Source: Fibrobacterota bacterium
GTDB lineage: Bacteria; Fibrobacterota; Fibrobacteria; UBA11236
Length of the DNA stretch: 64,000 nucleotides
Direction of reading: 5' to 3'
Assembly (NCBI GenBank): GCA_947482115.1
Contig: CANKII010000002.1
Coordinates: 248,001 to 312,000, forward strand
This document shows, in pieces, positions 54,042-62,184 of the stretch. Both the position numbers and the translations under genes were made by a program. The first letter of the stretch is position 1, and the number at the start of each line of letters is the position of its first letter. The notes under the pieces were generated by a model. The model made no database searches and had not been told where the DNA came from. It saw only the letters and a program-made list of their open reading frames with translations.

Positions 54042-55487
54042 ATGAGCTCGTCTCTCCGTCTTTTGCTTGTCTCGGCCTTCTGTGTCTTGAGCGCCGGGGC
54101 GGAGGAGACTGTTTCCATCCAGATTCATGGTCAGGGGTGGACCGAGATGGGTCGCGTCATGCATGTGACGGACACGCTGGGTGGTGCGGGAACAGGCGTC
54201 AATCTCAACGGGAACTGGCTGCAAACCAGTGGTGCGCAGTTCACGGCCGTGGCGGGGATTGGTGAAAACTTCGAAGGGGCTTTTGGCTTCGGAGGGTATC
54301 AGGTTTACCATTCGCAGGGAAACGCGAAACAACAGCGCACCATGCGTTCCATCTTCCAGAATTTCATCACCGAAGCGAGAATGACGTGGTACCATGGTGA
54401 CAGGAATGCCCCTGAGTTCAGCCTTACCTTTGGGAATTTCGCGTACAATTATAATCCTCAAGTGAAAAACCTAGGGCTTTACCTTCTGCGCGGCCCGGTG
54501 TATCCCGGTTATCTCTCTTCGGGATTCAAGGATTTCAAGACGGACACCACCAAGGGCAACATGCTGGGCGCCCGGTTTCACCATGCCGCGGGAAATTTTC
54601 AGCAGGATCTCCTCTTCGCCAATGAACGGGATCTGCCTCCCACCTTCGACTGGAGCGTTGCGTACATCGCCCGTTACAGGATGGGCGCTCTGGAAATTGG
54701 TGGCGGCCTCAACTTCTACCGGATTCTCCCGAATGATTCCAAACTGGAGACAGTGAAAAACATTGAAGCAACGGGCGATACGTTGCACCCTCAGGACACG
54801 GTGACCTATTCCAATCAAGGGACCAAGCTGATGGGCATGTTCAGCGTGGATTTCAAGCGTTGGATTTCCGCGACTGGGTTGGGAACCCATGATCTCAAGT
54901 TGTACGGCGAGGCGTCCGTGTTGGGAGTGAAGGATTACGGTTCCTATTACGATGACATTTGGCGGCGAATTCCGGTCATGTTGGGATTCAACATTCCCAC
55001 CTTCGGCTTGCTCGACTACTTCTCACTGGAAGTGGAGTGGTATGGTTCCAAATACCGCAATAGCCTTGGCAAGATCGGCAATTTCAACAGCCTTTCCCAG
55101 CCCAACGTCGCCCCATCACCGGTGGAGCCGCTTCCGGGGGCTCCGTCTCCGGTTCCCTTGTCGTACGAAGACTATTACCACAACTACGCCTTCAACAACA
55201 CCGGGACTCTGGATTCCGTGGGCCGGCTGGCGCTTCGTACAGGCGACACGCTGCAGGTCAGGGGAACTTCCTGGGATGTGGAAAACCTGGTGACGGACAA
55301 CTGGAAGTGGTCCCTTTATCTGGAAAAAACACTGCACAACCATTTGAGTTTCTCGGCGCAGATCGCCAACGATCATTTCCGTCCACGGCCGGCGTCCACG
55401 GCCATCAATGAGCAGGGGGGAATGGCGGAGGCGTTTACAACTCCGAGGGACTGGTATTTCATGTTCCGGATAGGGTATTTCTTCTGA
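54042..55487 (+). CDS. outer-membrane barrel, YNPD-KNLG family, paralogue A (block 2)
   Basis: 481 aa from ATG 54042; upstream AAGGA is at 54023-54027, rather far, so a TTG at 54030 is possible. Signal peptide (SSLRLLLVSAFCVLSAGA). Type-A start IHGQGWTEMGRVMH, like the block 1 paralogue A. Core: FAYNYNPQVKNLGLYLLRG, FKDFKTDTTKGNMLGARFHH, PTFDWSVAYIARY, IGGGLNFYRILPNDSKLE, GTKLMGMFSVDFKRW, HDLKLYGEASVLGVKDY, RIPVMLGFNIPTFG and LSLEVEWYGSKYRN. It ends TPRDWYFMFRIGYFF. The long Pro-rich extracellular loop (PSPVEPLPGAPSPVPL) is unique to it. TGATG overlap with paralogue B. Confidence 0.72.
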   Translation: MSSSLRLLLVSAFCVLSAGAEETVSIQIHGQGWTEMGRVMHVTDTLGGAGTGVNLNGNWLQTSGAQFTAVAGIGENFEGAFGFGGYQVYHSQGNAKQQRTMRSIFQNFITEARMTWYHGDRNAPEFSLTFGNFAYNYNPQVKNLGLYLLRGPVYPGYLSSGFKDFKTDTTKGNMLGARFHHAAGNFQQDLLFANERDLPPTFDWSVAYIARYRMGALEIGGGLNFYRILPNDSKLETVKNIEATGDTLHPQDTVTYSNQGTKLMGMFSVDFKRWISATGLGTHDLKLYGEASVLGVKDYGSYYDDIWRRIPVMLGFNIPTFGLLDYFSLEVEWYGSKYRNSLGKIGNFNSLSQPNVAPSPVEPLPGAPSPVPLSYEDYYHNYAFNNTGTLDSVGRLALRTGDTLQVRGTSWDVENLVTDNWKWSLYLEKTLHNHLSFSAQIANDHFRPRPASTAINEQGGMAEAFTTPRDWYFMFRIGYFF

Positions 55488-56860
55488 TGCGCCGCGCTTC
55501 CGGATATTCTTCAAACATGCATCGCCTCATTGGCTGGCTGCTGGCGATTCTGCTGGCGGTTCCATTCCATGGCGCGGCAACAGAGAGCATTACCATACAA
55601 TACCACGGCGCCGGCTGGATACAGTTCGGCCGCATTGAACACAGCACGGATACGGTGTCGGGTCCGGCCGAATACAATCTCAACAAGAATTGGATACAGA
55701 ATACTGGAGGACAAATCACCGCCGTAGGCAAGGTATCGGAAAATTGGGAGGGTGGGCTCGGGCTCGGGGCGATTCAGGTGTCGAATCCGCGCGGTTCCTT
55801 GGTTGGGGCGCATACGTGGAGCAACACGTGGAATCCTTTTGTCACCGAGGCCCGTCTGACGTATTCCCAACCCATCGGGGCAAAGAACAAGCTTCAGCTA
55901 ACCTTCGGTACTTTCCCCTATGTCTACAACGCGGATGTCAAGAATTTTGGCCTGTATCTCACACGCGGACAGGTTTATCCCGGCACGTTGTTCTCGGGTT
56001 TTGAAACCAAACATGTCCAGCCCACGGCGGCCACGCAGGTGGGAGGGCTTGCCCGCATTCAATTGGGGGGATTCCAAAACGACGTGCTTTTGAATTCCGA
56101 GACGGAAACCAAACCGTACTTCGATATTTCCGTGGCCGATATCGCCAGTTACCAGATAACCCCGTGGTTGCAAGTCGGAGGCGGCGTGAATTTTTACCGC
56201 CTTCTTCCGCAAAACCCTGATGTGACGTCGCCCGAGAAAAACTGCGCTGGTGAATGGAGTGAAAACAACCTGTCGGACGGCGACGAACAAGAGCACTGTT
56301 ACATCCTTGACACGCTGGCCAACAGCACCGTGGATACAGTGACCGGCTCCATGTCCGGAACAAAGTTGATGGGCCGGTTTCGAATCGATTTCAGGACCTT
56401 GCTTGGATTGTCGGCCCCGTTCGGAAAGCAGGATTTGATTGTTTACGGCGAAGCCGCGATAGTGGGTCTGACGGATTATCCGAAATATTACGACGATGTA
56501 TGGCAGCGGGCCCCGATCATGGTGGGAGTCAACCTTCCGGCTTTCGGCTATCTGGACAAGTTTTGCGTGGAGGTCGAATATTACGGTTCGAAAAATTATC
56601 CAGACTATGTGAAGGCGGAGACCAATGCCTCGTGGGTTCCCAGGGTGCCCGGTTCCGGAGTCAACAATAGCCGCAATGACTGGAAATGGTCCCTGTATGC
56701 CTCACGCGTGCTTATGGGACATTTGAGGCTTGCCGGCCAGGTCGCGAATGATCATCTGGTCATCCCGGCCCCGCCAGCGGCTTCGGATCCGGATTGGGCC
56801 GAAGCGCTGACCACGCCGAAGGATTGGTACTGGATGCTCAAACTGGCCTACTTCTTTTAA
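55487..56860 (+). CDS. outer-membrane barrel, YNPD-KNLG family, paralogue B (block 2)
   Basis: 457 aa. The ATG at 55487 overlaps the paralogue A stop; an ATG at 55517 starts the signal peptide more compactly (HRLIGWLLAILLAVPFHGAA). Type-B start IQYHGAGWIQFGRIEHS. Core: FPYVYNADVKNFGLYLTRG, YFDISVADIASYQ, VGGGVNFYRLLPQNPDVTSP, TGSMSGTKLMGRFRID, QDLIVYGEAAIVGLTDY, RAPIMVGVNLPAFG and VEVEYYGSKNYPD, then AGQVANDHLVI and TPKDWYWMLKLAYFF. It shares the TGS-x-x-GTKLM insert and the cysteine loop with block 1 paralogue B. Confidence 0.7.
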   Translation: MRRASGYSSNMHRLIGWLLAILLAVPFHGAATESITIQYHGAGWIQFGRIEHSTDTVSGPAEYNLNKNWIQNTGGQITAVGKVSENWEGGLGLGAIQVSNPRGSLVGAHTWSNTWNPFVTEARLTYSQPIGAKNKLQLTFGTFPYVYNADVKNFGLYLTRGQVYPGTLFSGFETKHVQPTAATQVGGLARIQLGGFQNDVLLNSETETKPYFDISVADIASYQITPWLQVGGGVNFYRLLPQNPDVTSPEKNCAGEWSENNLSDGDEQEHCYILDTLANSTVDTVTGSMSGTKLMGRFRIDFRTLLGLSAPFGKQDLIVYGEAAIVGLTDYPKYYDDVWQRAPIMVGVNLPAFGYLDKFCVEVEYYGSKNYPDYVKAETNASWVPRVPGSGVNNSRNDWKWSLYASRVLMGHLRLAGQVANDHLVIPAPPAASDPDWAEALTTPKDWYWMLKLAYFF

Positions 56861-56878
56861 GGATCCGGAAGAAGAGAC

Positions 56879-58267
56879 ATGAAACCTTCCTTCTTTCACC
56901 GCACACGGTCTGTCGCGCGGCTCATGATGTTCGCTTTGGGAGCGTTCATGCCGGCAACAGCGCTGGACGTGCAAGACATCACCTTCAACGGGCTCGGATG
57001 GGTGCAATATGGATATGTGGTCCAGAGCACGGACACGGCCAAAAACAATTACAACGGAAATTCCGTGCAGACGACGGGTGCTCAGATATCCTTGCGTGCA
57101 AAAATCTCCGAGAAGTTCCAGGGAGCGGTCGGCCTGGGCGCGCTTGAAAATCATTTGCTGGCGGGTCAATCCGCGCGCGGCATTGTCCCCTTGACGGTGA
57201 CGCCTTACATTGCTGAGGCCAATTTCACCTACTCCTTCTGGAATGAAGGCGCTTCCCTGCTGACATTAAGGGGGGGGCTTTTCCCCTATGACTACAATCC
57301 CGATGTCCGGAATCTGGGCCTCTACCTGCTGCGCGGTCCCGTGCATCCCGGCATTCTTCTCTCGGGTTTTGAGACCAAGGCTGTTCTGCCCATCGCCAAT
57401 ACCTTGGGATTTCAGTTGCATCACGAGATGGGGAATTTCCAGCAGGATTTCATCCTCAACAGTGAGACGGATCTGTATCCGTTCTACGACATATCCCCGG
57501 CATACGTTGCCAATTACAGGCCGATGCCTGCATTGCGGCTTGGAGCCGGGGTGAACCTTTATCGTTTCATTCCCATTGAATCAAAACTGACGTCCCCGGA
57601 ATATTTTTCCCCGAACGGCCGCGATCAGGACCCCGGCGGCACACCTCCCTATCATCCCTATCGTCGCGCCTATACCTATGTCGATACGGTGGCTCATGAC
57701 ACCACATTCATTTCCTTTGCGGGGATTAAACTCATGGCGAACGCCTCTTTCGATCCTAAACCGCTGTTCGGGAATCCAAGGGTGCTTGGCGCAGAGGATT
57801 TAAAGATCTATGGCGAAGTGGCGTTGTTGGGACTGGAAAATGACAAGGCCTACAAGGACATTTATGGCGATTATCTGCATCGCATGCCGGTGATGATGGG
57901 CTTCAACATTCCCGCATTTCATTTTCTGGACAATCTTTCCCTGGAAATGGAATGGTATGGTGCGAAATTCCGGGATGACCTGTGGCGTTACCAGACCGGA
58001 AGAAGCTTTTACCCTTCACCCTTACCGGTGTCGAATTCGAGCTATGATCCGGTAAGCGTATTTGACCCGGAGAAAAATGTGAAGAGGGACAATTGGAAAT
58101 GGTCCCTGTATGGTGCGAAGACGATTCAACGCCATTTTAAGATCAGCTTCCAATTGGCGAACGATCATTTCCGACCCGGAGGTGTTGTGGCTAGCCCCTC
58201 ACAGGAATCGATCCTTTCCACTCCCACGGATTGGTACTGGATGACCAAAATCGCCTACTTCTTCTGA
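56879..58267 (+). CDS. outer-membrane barrel, YNPD-KNLG family, paralogue C (block 2)
   Basis: 462 aa; GGAAGAAGAG precedes the ATG. Signal peptide (RLMMFALGAFMPATA). Type-C start ITFNGLGWVQYGYVVQSTDT. Core: FPYDYNPDVRNLGLYLLRG, SGFETKAVLPIANTLGFQLH, FYDISPAYVANY, LGAGVNLYRFIPIESKLTSP, GIKLMANASFDPKPLFGN, EDLKIYGEVALLGLEND, RMPVMMGFNIPAF and LSLEMEWYGAK, then FQLANDHFRPGG and TPTDWYWMTKIAYFF. MANASFDPKPLFG and SGFETK are shared with block 1 paralogue C only. Last gene of block 2, followed by a terminator. Confidence 0.72.
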   Translation: MKPSFFHRTRSVARLMMFALGAFMPATALDVQDITFNGLGWVQYGYVVQSTDTAKNNYNGNSVQTTGAQISLRAKISEKFQGAVGLGALENHLLAGQSARGIVPLTVTPYIAEANFTYSFWNEGASLLTLRGGLFPYDYNPDVRNLGLYLLRGPVHPGILLSGFETKAVLPIANTLGFQLHHEMGNFQQDFILNSETDLYPFYDISPAYVANYRPMPALRLGAGVNLYRFIPIESKLTSPEYFSPNGRDQDPGGTPPYHPYRRAYTYVDTVAHDTTFISFAGIKLMANASFDPKPLFGNPRVLGAEDLKIYGEVALLGLENDKAYKDIYGDYLHRMPVMMGFNIPAFHFLDNLSLEMEWYGAKFRDDLWRYQTGRSFYPSPLPVSNSSYDPVSVFDPEKNVKRDNWKWSLYGAKTIQRHFKISFQLANDHFRPGGVVASPSQESILSTPTDWYWMTKIAYFF

Positions 58268-58295
58268 CTGTGAAAATTCTCCATTAAAAAAGAAA

Positions 58296-58322
58296 CCCCG
58301 CTGTTTTAAAGCGGGGCTTTTT
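58296..58322 (+). terminator. rho-independent terminator ending block 2
   Basis: CCCCGCT (58296-58302) pairs with AGCGGGG (58310-58316). CTTTTT follows. A-rich sequence on the left lets it also serve the convergent leftward operon. Confidence 0.85.
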
Positions 58323-58342
58323 ATTTAACGGAAACAGAGCGG

Positions 58343-58645
58343 TTACTTGTGGTTTTTCTTTTTAGGTGCGGTCTTCTTTGGAGCGGCTTTCTTCACCGGT
58401 TTCTTCGCAACCTTTTTGACGGCTTTCGGCGCAGGCTTGGCCGGTTTTTTTACAGCAGCTTTCACCGGTTTTGCAGCGGGTTTGGGAGCCGGTTTTTGTG
58501 CCACGGGTTTTGAGACCTCTTTTTTCGTCACCGGTTTTACGGCAGGCGCGGGGGCGGGAGCCGGGGTCTCTTTACGGGGGGAGCTGTTCTCGATACTGCC
58601 GAAAAGGGAGAGCATAAAATCATCATCAGAGGCGTCATGTATCAC
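58343..58645 (-). CDS. Lys/Ala/Pro-rich basic protein (histone H1-like tail)
   Basis: 100 aa, GTG start with AAGGAGC 7 nt upstream. The first 20 residues are acidic (MIHDASDDDFMLSLFGS). The rest is a low-complexity chain of lysine, alanine and proline with PAKPAPKAVKKV-type repeats, close to histone H1 or AlgP-like tails. It could bind DNA or RNA, or be a disordered linker protein. It follows the DUF3108 gene on the same strand and ends near the shared terminator. Low complexity makes family assignment unreliable. Confidence 0.65.
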   Translation of the reverse strand: MIHDASDDDFMLSLFGSIENSSPRKETPAPAPAPAVKPVTKKEVSKPVAQKPAPKPAAKPVKAAVKKPAKPAPKAVKKVAKKPVKKAAPKKTAPKKKNHK

Positions 58646-58732
58646 GTGGTGCTCCTTTGTGGCTGAACTAAAAACGGATGGTATGGAGAATATAATCAGT
58701 CCGCAGTTTTGGGGAAGCTGGTTTTCAGCCTT

Positions 58733-59548
58733 TCAGCGATTTCCTATGTGGACTAGCTCGGCCTTGATGGAACCCACCGGAATTTTGCTTTCCATTTTGA
58801 CCGGCAAATGCCTGGCATCCCGGGTCAGCCATATCCAGAGCTTTCCCTTGGCTTTGAAAAGGCCGTCATCTTTCAGGATGGGTTCCACCACGACGCAGGG
58901 GAAGGTTCCGGCGGGTACTTCCACGGTTTCCTCGCGCAGACAAAGCACCTGCAGCCGGTATTTTTTTTTGCCCGAGACAGCAGCCAATTCGAAACCCTTG
59001 CCCACGGTCAAGGGCTGGGTGCGGATGTAATAGAAGGCGGAGAGAATATCGTGGGTAAAGGGGTCGATGGAAAGGGTGGTGTCCTTGGTCTTAAGGAGAT
59101 GCTTCTGCTGGTCGTATTCAGCAAAAAGGCGGGTGTGGTAGGAGCCTTCATTGAGAAATTTCTGGAATTTGAGGGGGTAAATCCCCTGAGCATTGATGAA
59201 GGACGTAACCGTATCCTGTACCGGATAGAAGGATTGAAAAAATCCGTTGCACCAAGCCTGGCTGCGTATTTGCCAAACCTTGGGATTGGAGGTGGGCAGG
59301 AGGTCCAGAGTGGCCTGTCCGGCATGAACCCAGCTGAAGCTCCAGCCTCCCCAGACGATGTCGAAAAGCAGCTCTTCGGGGGCTTTCAGGACGGTTTGTT
59401 TCATGTCCCGAAGGCATACCGTGTCTTGTGGAACCAGAGGAGGGGTAGCCATAGGAGCGTTTATTAAACAAATCAAAAACATAGCGACCCATGTAGGGGA
59501 AACCCGTCGGGTTGCCCCTACATGGGTACCTGACATCAGGTAATTCAT
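58733..59548 (-). CDS. DUF3108 family exported protein
   Basis: 271 aa from the ATG at 59548, which overlaps the purD stop (ATGA). The first 20 residues (VGATRRVSPT) are encoded by the palindromic repeat at 59487, so the native start may be ATG 59482 (MFLICLINAPMA). Residues 55 onward match DUF3108: LLFDIVWGGWSFSWVHAG, LQVLCLREETVEVPAGTFPCVVVEPI, and LWIWLTRDARHLPVKMESK with an ending SIKAELVHI. These proteins are periplasmic, of unknown function. Downstream of dxr, rseP and purD. Confidence 0.75.
   Translation of the reverse strand: MNYLMSGTHVGATRRVSPTWVAMFLICLINAPMATPPLVPQDTVCLRDMKQTVLKAPEELLFDIVWGGWSFSWVHAGQATLDLLPTSNPKVWQIRSQAWCNGFFQSFYPVQDTVTSFINAQGIYPLKFQKFLNEGSYHTRLFAEYDQQKHLLKTKDTTLSIDPFTHDILSAFYYIRTQPLTVGKGFELAAVSGKKKYRLQVLCLREETVEVPAGTFPCVVVEPILKDDGLFKAKGKLWIWLTRDARHLPVKMESKIPVGSIKAELVHIGNR
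59487..59527. repeat. 41-nt palindromic repeat (GTAGGGG type), coding-overlapping copy
   Basis: ACCCATGTAGGGG-AAACCCG and CGGGTT-GCCCCTACATGGGT are inverted around T, with one mismatch (A59500/G59514). It is the relative of the element at 8150. It overlaps the 5' end of the DUF3108 frame. Confidence 0.7.
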
Positions 59549-60825
59549 CCCAAGGCTTTCAGGCCTCGTTGGCCTATGTCCTGCCGGTATTGCATCCCTT
59601 CGAAATGGATATGACCAACGCCTTCATAAGCGGCCTTGAGCGCAACTGCTAAAGTATCCGCTTCTCCAATCACGCCTAGTACACGTCCACCCGCAGTCAC
59701 CAATGTCCCATCTTTGGATTTCGTACCCGCATGAGTCACATGAACACCTGCAACGGTTTCAGCTTCAGCCAATCCTGTAATCGAAAAACCGTTTTGATAT
59801 TCTCCCGGATAGCCGCCCGAAGCCAACACGACAACGGCAGCGGAACGTTGTGGAGTTTCCAAGGGAGCTTTGGATAATCGCTCTGCGGCAGAAGCCATCA
59901 GCAATTCGATGAAGTTGCCTTCATACACCGGCAACACGACCTGTGTTTCCGGATCGCCGAGACGGCAGTTGAACTCAACCACCTTGGGACCTTGCGCCGT
60001 AACCATGATGCCCACATAAAGAACGCCGTGATAGGGGTAACCTTCGGCATGCATGCCTTCCAAAGTGGGTTCAATGGTTTCCTTGCAAACTCGCTCCAGC
60101 AATTCCGCCGTCATGAGCGGGGCGGGGGAGTAGGCTCCCATGCCGCCTGTGTTGGGTCCCATGTCTCCGTCGAAAATGCGTTTGTGATCCTGCGCGGTTG
60201 GCAGAAGCGCATAATTCTTCCCGTCGCAAACGGCGAATACGGATGCTTCTTCGCCTGCCATAAATTCTTCAATCACCACTTCGCTTCCGGCTTCACCGAA
60301 AATGGCATTCGGACCCAGCATGGATTCAATGGCTGTGCGGGCTTCGTCCAAAGTTTGGCAAACCACCGCGCCCTTTCCGGCGGCGAGTCCGCTGGCTTTG
60401 ACCACCACAGGTGCACCGGTTTTATCGAGGAATGCAAGCGCCGGTTTTAATTCATGAAAAGTTTCGAATGCGGCGGTGGGGATTTTGTGACGGGCCATGA
60501 AGGCTTTGGAAAAGGCCTTGGAACCTTCCAACCGTGCCGCATCTTTGGTGGGACCAAAGATGAGCAAGCCTTCCGCACGAAACACGTCCACAATGCCTTT
60601 GACCAACGGGACTTCAGGGCCCACTACGGTCAAGTCCACGGCTTCTTTTTTGGCGAGTTGCAACAGGGCGGAAATATCATCTGCGGCGATGGGATGACAG
60701 ATTCCCAATTCCGCCATGCCGGGGTTTCCGGGCGCAAACAACAAGGTGGGTTTTTGCGGGGATTGGGACAGCTTGATGCCGATGGCGTGCTCACGCCCGC
60801 CGCTGCCGAGAACCAGAATTTTCAT
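59545..60825 (-). CDS. purD: phosphoribosylamine-glycine ligase
   Basis: 426 aa. ATP-grasp enzyme that joins glycine to phosphoribosylamine, second step of purine synthesis. The N-terminal GSGGREHAIGIKL, then GPEVPLVKGIVD, GPTKDAARLEGSKAF, the ATP-grasp part VVKASGLAAGKGAVV, and PNTGGMGAYSPAP with EFNCRLGDPETQVVLP are all present. Length typical. It begins 9 bp after rseP on the same strand. Confidence 0.96.
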   Translation of the reverse strand: MKILVLGSGGREHAIGIKLSQSPQKPTLLFAPGNPGMAELGICHPIAADDISALLQLAKKEAVDLTVVGPEVPLVKGIVDVFRAEGLLIFGPTKDAARLEGSKAFSKAFMARHKIPTAAFETFHELKPALAFLDKTGAPVVVKASGLAAGKGAVVCQTLDEARTAIESMLGPNAIFGEAGSEVVIEEFMAGEEASVFAVCDGKNYALLPTAQDHKRIFDGDMGPNTGGMGAYSPAPLMTAELLERVCKETIEPTLEGMHAEGYPYHGVLYVGIMVTAQGPKVVEFNCRLGDPETQVVLPVYEGNFIELLMASAAERLSKAPLETPQRSAAVVVLASGGYPGEYQNGFSITGLAEAETVAGVHVTHAGTKSKDGTLVTAGGRVLGVIGEADTLAVALKAAYEGVGHIHFEGMQYRQDIGQRGLKALG

Positions 60826-60834
60826 GTGAAAAAA

Positions 60835-62169
60835 TTAGTCCAACAACCACCGGATGCGAAGGATATCATGGAAGGTCACGAATAAAAACAGGGCCATGAA
60901 TAGGCTGATTCCCACGCGATTGATGTTGCTTTGAGTTCTCAGGCTCAACGGCTTGCGTCTCACCGCTTCGATCAGCAGGAACAGCACGAGTCCGCCGTCT
61001 GTAATCGCAAGGGGAAGAAGATTGAGAATGCCCAGATTGGTGTTGAGCATGGCGACGAACTCCAGAAATTTCTGTAGGCTTTGCCGCATGCTGCTGGCGA
61101 TCATTTGCACGATGCCGATGGGGCCGGAAAGCGCCTTGAGCCGAACATGACCCGTGAGAATGCCTCCGAAAGTGCGGAACACCAGAGTCGCATCGCCATA
61201 GGTTTTGGCAAGGCTGGTCTGTGCACTTTGCGACACGCTGCGCTTCACCAGTTGTGTCGGCACCACATTGGCCGGGTAAATGCCGATGAGATAGCGTTTG
61301 GAGTCCGCATCCAGCGAGGGAGTCAAAGCCAGTTGGAGATTCTCGGTTCCACGGCGAATGCCAAGCATCAGATTGCGCCCCTTGGATCCATTGATCATTT
61401 CCACCAAGGCCATGGAAGAGGGGATTTTAGTTCCGTCCACACTTTCGATCACGTCGCCGACTTTTAATCCGCTTTGTTCCGCAGGCATGTTCGGCATGAG
61501 CTTATTAATGGTGACTTCCCATTCGCCCAGCATTCCCGTCAAGGCGATTCCGAAGCGCGGGTCCATTTCCGGAGTCAAAGTGAGGTCGGTGTCCCGGCCG
61601 TTGCGGCGGATGTGAAGCGGACTCGGTGTTCCTCCTTCCATTGCGGCCACCTGCATGAAGTTTTCCCAATCCTTCGCAGGCTTTCCCTTGAAGGTCAACA
61701 CTTCGTCGCCGGGTTGCACGCCGGCTTTTTCCGCCGCCGAACCTTTTTCGACATAGCCTACGACCATGGCATTCTTGGGTTCCTGCACGCCGGAGAGATA
61801 CAGGCCGAAGAGAATGACGAAGGCGAAAATCAAATTGGCGGCAGGGCCCGCGATGGCGATGAAGATGCGCACAGGAATGGGTTTGACGCGGAACTCGTCA
61901 GTGTTGCCGTAGCCGCCTTCATCCGGATTTTCCCCGGCCATGGCGACATACCCGCCGAAGGGAATGACGGACAGGCAATATTCCGTGTCACCGCGCCGGA
62001 ATTTGAGGAACTTTTTTCCAAAGCCGATGGAGAAAGTGTGAACCTTGACTCCGCTCCATTTGGCGGCGAGGAAATGGCCGAGTTCATGGATGAATACCAT
62101 GAAGCTGAGGCCGAGCAGGCCAACGGGGATTTGAAACAGCAGGGACCAATAACCGGTAAGATGATTCAT
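60835..62169 (-). CDS. rseP: RIP zinc metalloprotease RseP (site-2 protease)
   Basis: 444 aa. Membrane protease that cleaves anti-sigma factors and leftover signal peptides. The zinc motif HELGH is at residues 28-32, in VFIHELGHFLAAKWSGVKV. FGFGKKF-like and SVIPFGGYVAMAGENPDE follow. Two PDZ domains (EKGSAAEKAGVQPGDEV and MPAEQSGLKVGDVIESV) lie between the membrane parts. The second motif reads LNLLPLAITDGG (usually LPIPVLDGG), keeping the zinc-ligand Asp. It follows dxr by 15 bp, as in many bacteria. Confidence 0.94.
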   Translation of the reverse strand: MNHLTGYWSLLFQIPVGLLGLSFMVFIHELGHFLAAKWSGVKVHTFSIGFGKKFLKFRRGDTEYCLSVIPFGGYVAMAGENPDEGGYGNTDEFRVKPIPVRIFIAIAGPAANLIFAFVILFGLYLSGVQEPKNAMVVGYVEKGSAAEKAGVQPGDEVLTFKGKPAKDWENFMQVAAMEGGTPSPLHIRRNGRDTDLTLTPEMDPRFGIALTGMLGEWEVTINKLMPNMPAEQSGLKVGDVIESVDGTKIPSSMALVEMINGSKGRNLMLGIRRGTENLQLALTPSLDADSKRYLIGIYPANVVPTQLVKRSVSQSAQTSLAKTYGDATLVFRTFGGILTGHVRLKALSGPIGIVQMIASSMRQSLQKFLEFVAMLNTNLGILNLLPLAITDGGLVLFLLIEAVRRKPLSLRTQSNINRVGISLFMALFLFVTFHDILRIRWLLD

Positions 62170-62184
62170 GATGGCACTAGTATA

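Noticed and set aside
56702-57169. 155-aa minus-strand ORF at the B-C junction of block 2
   Set aside because: Antisense to two barrel genes and without a ribosome site.
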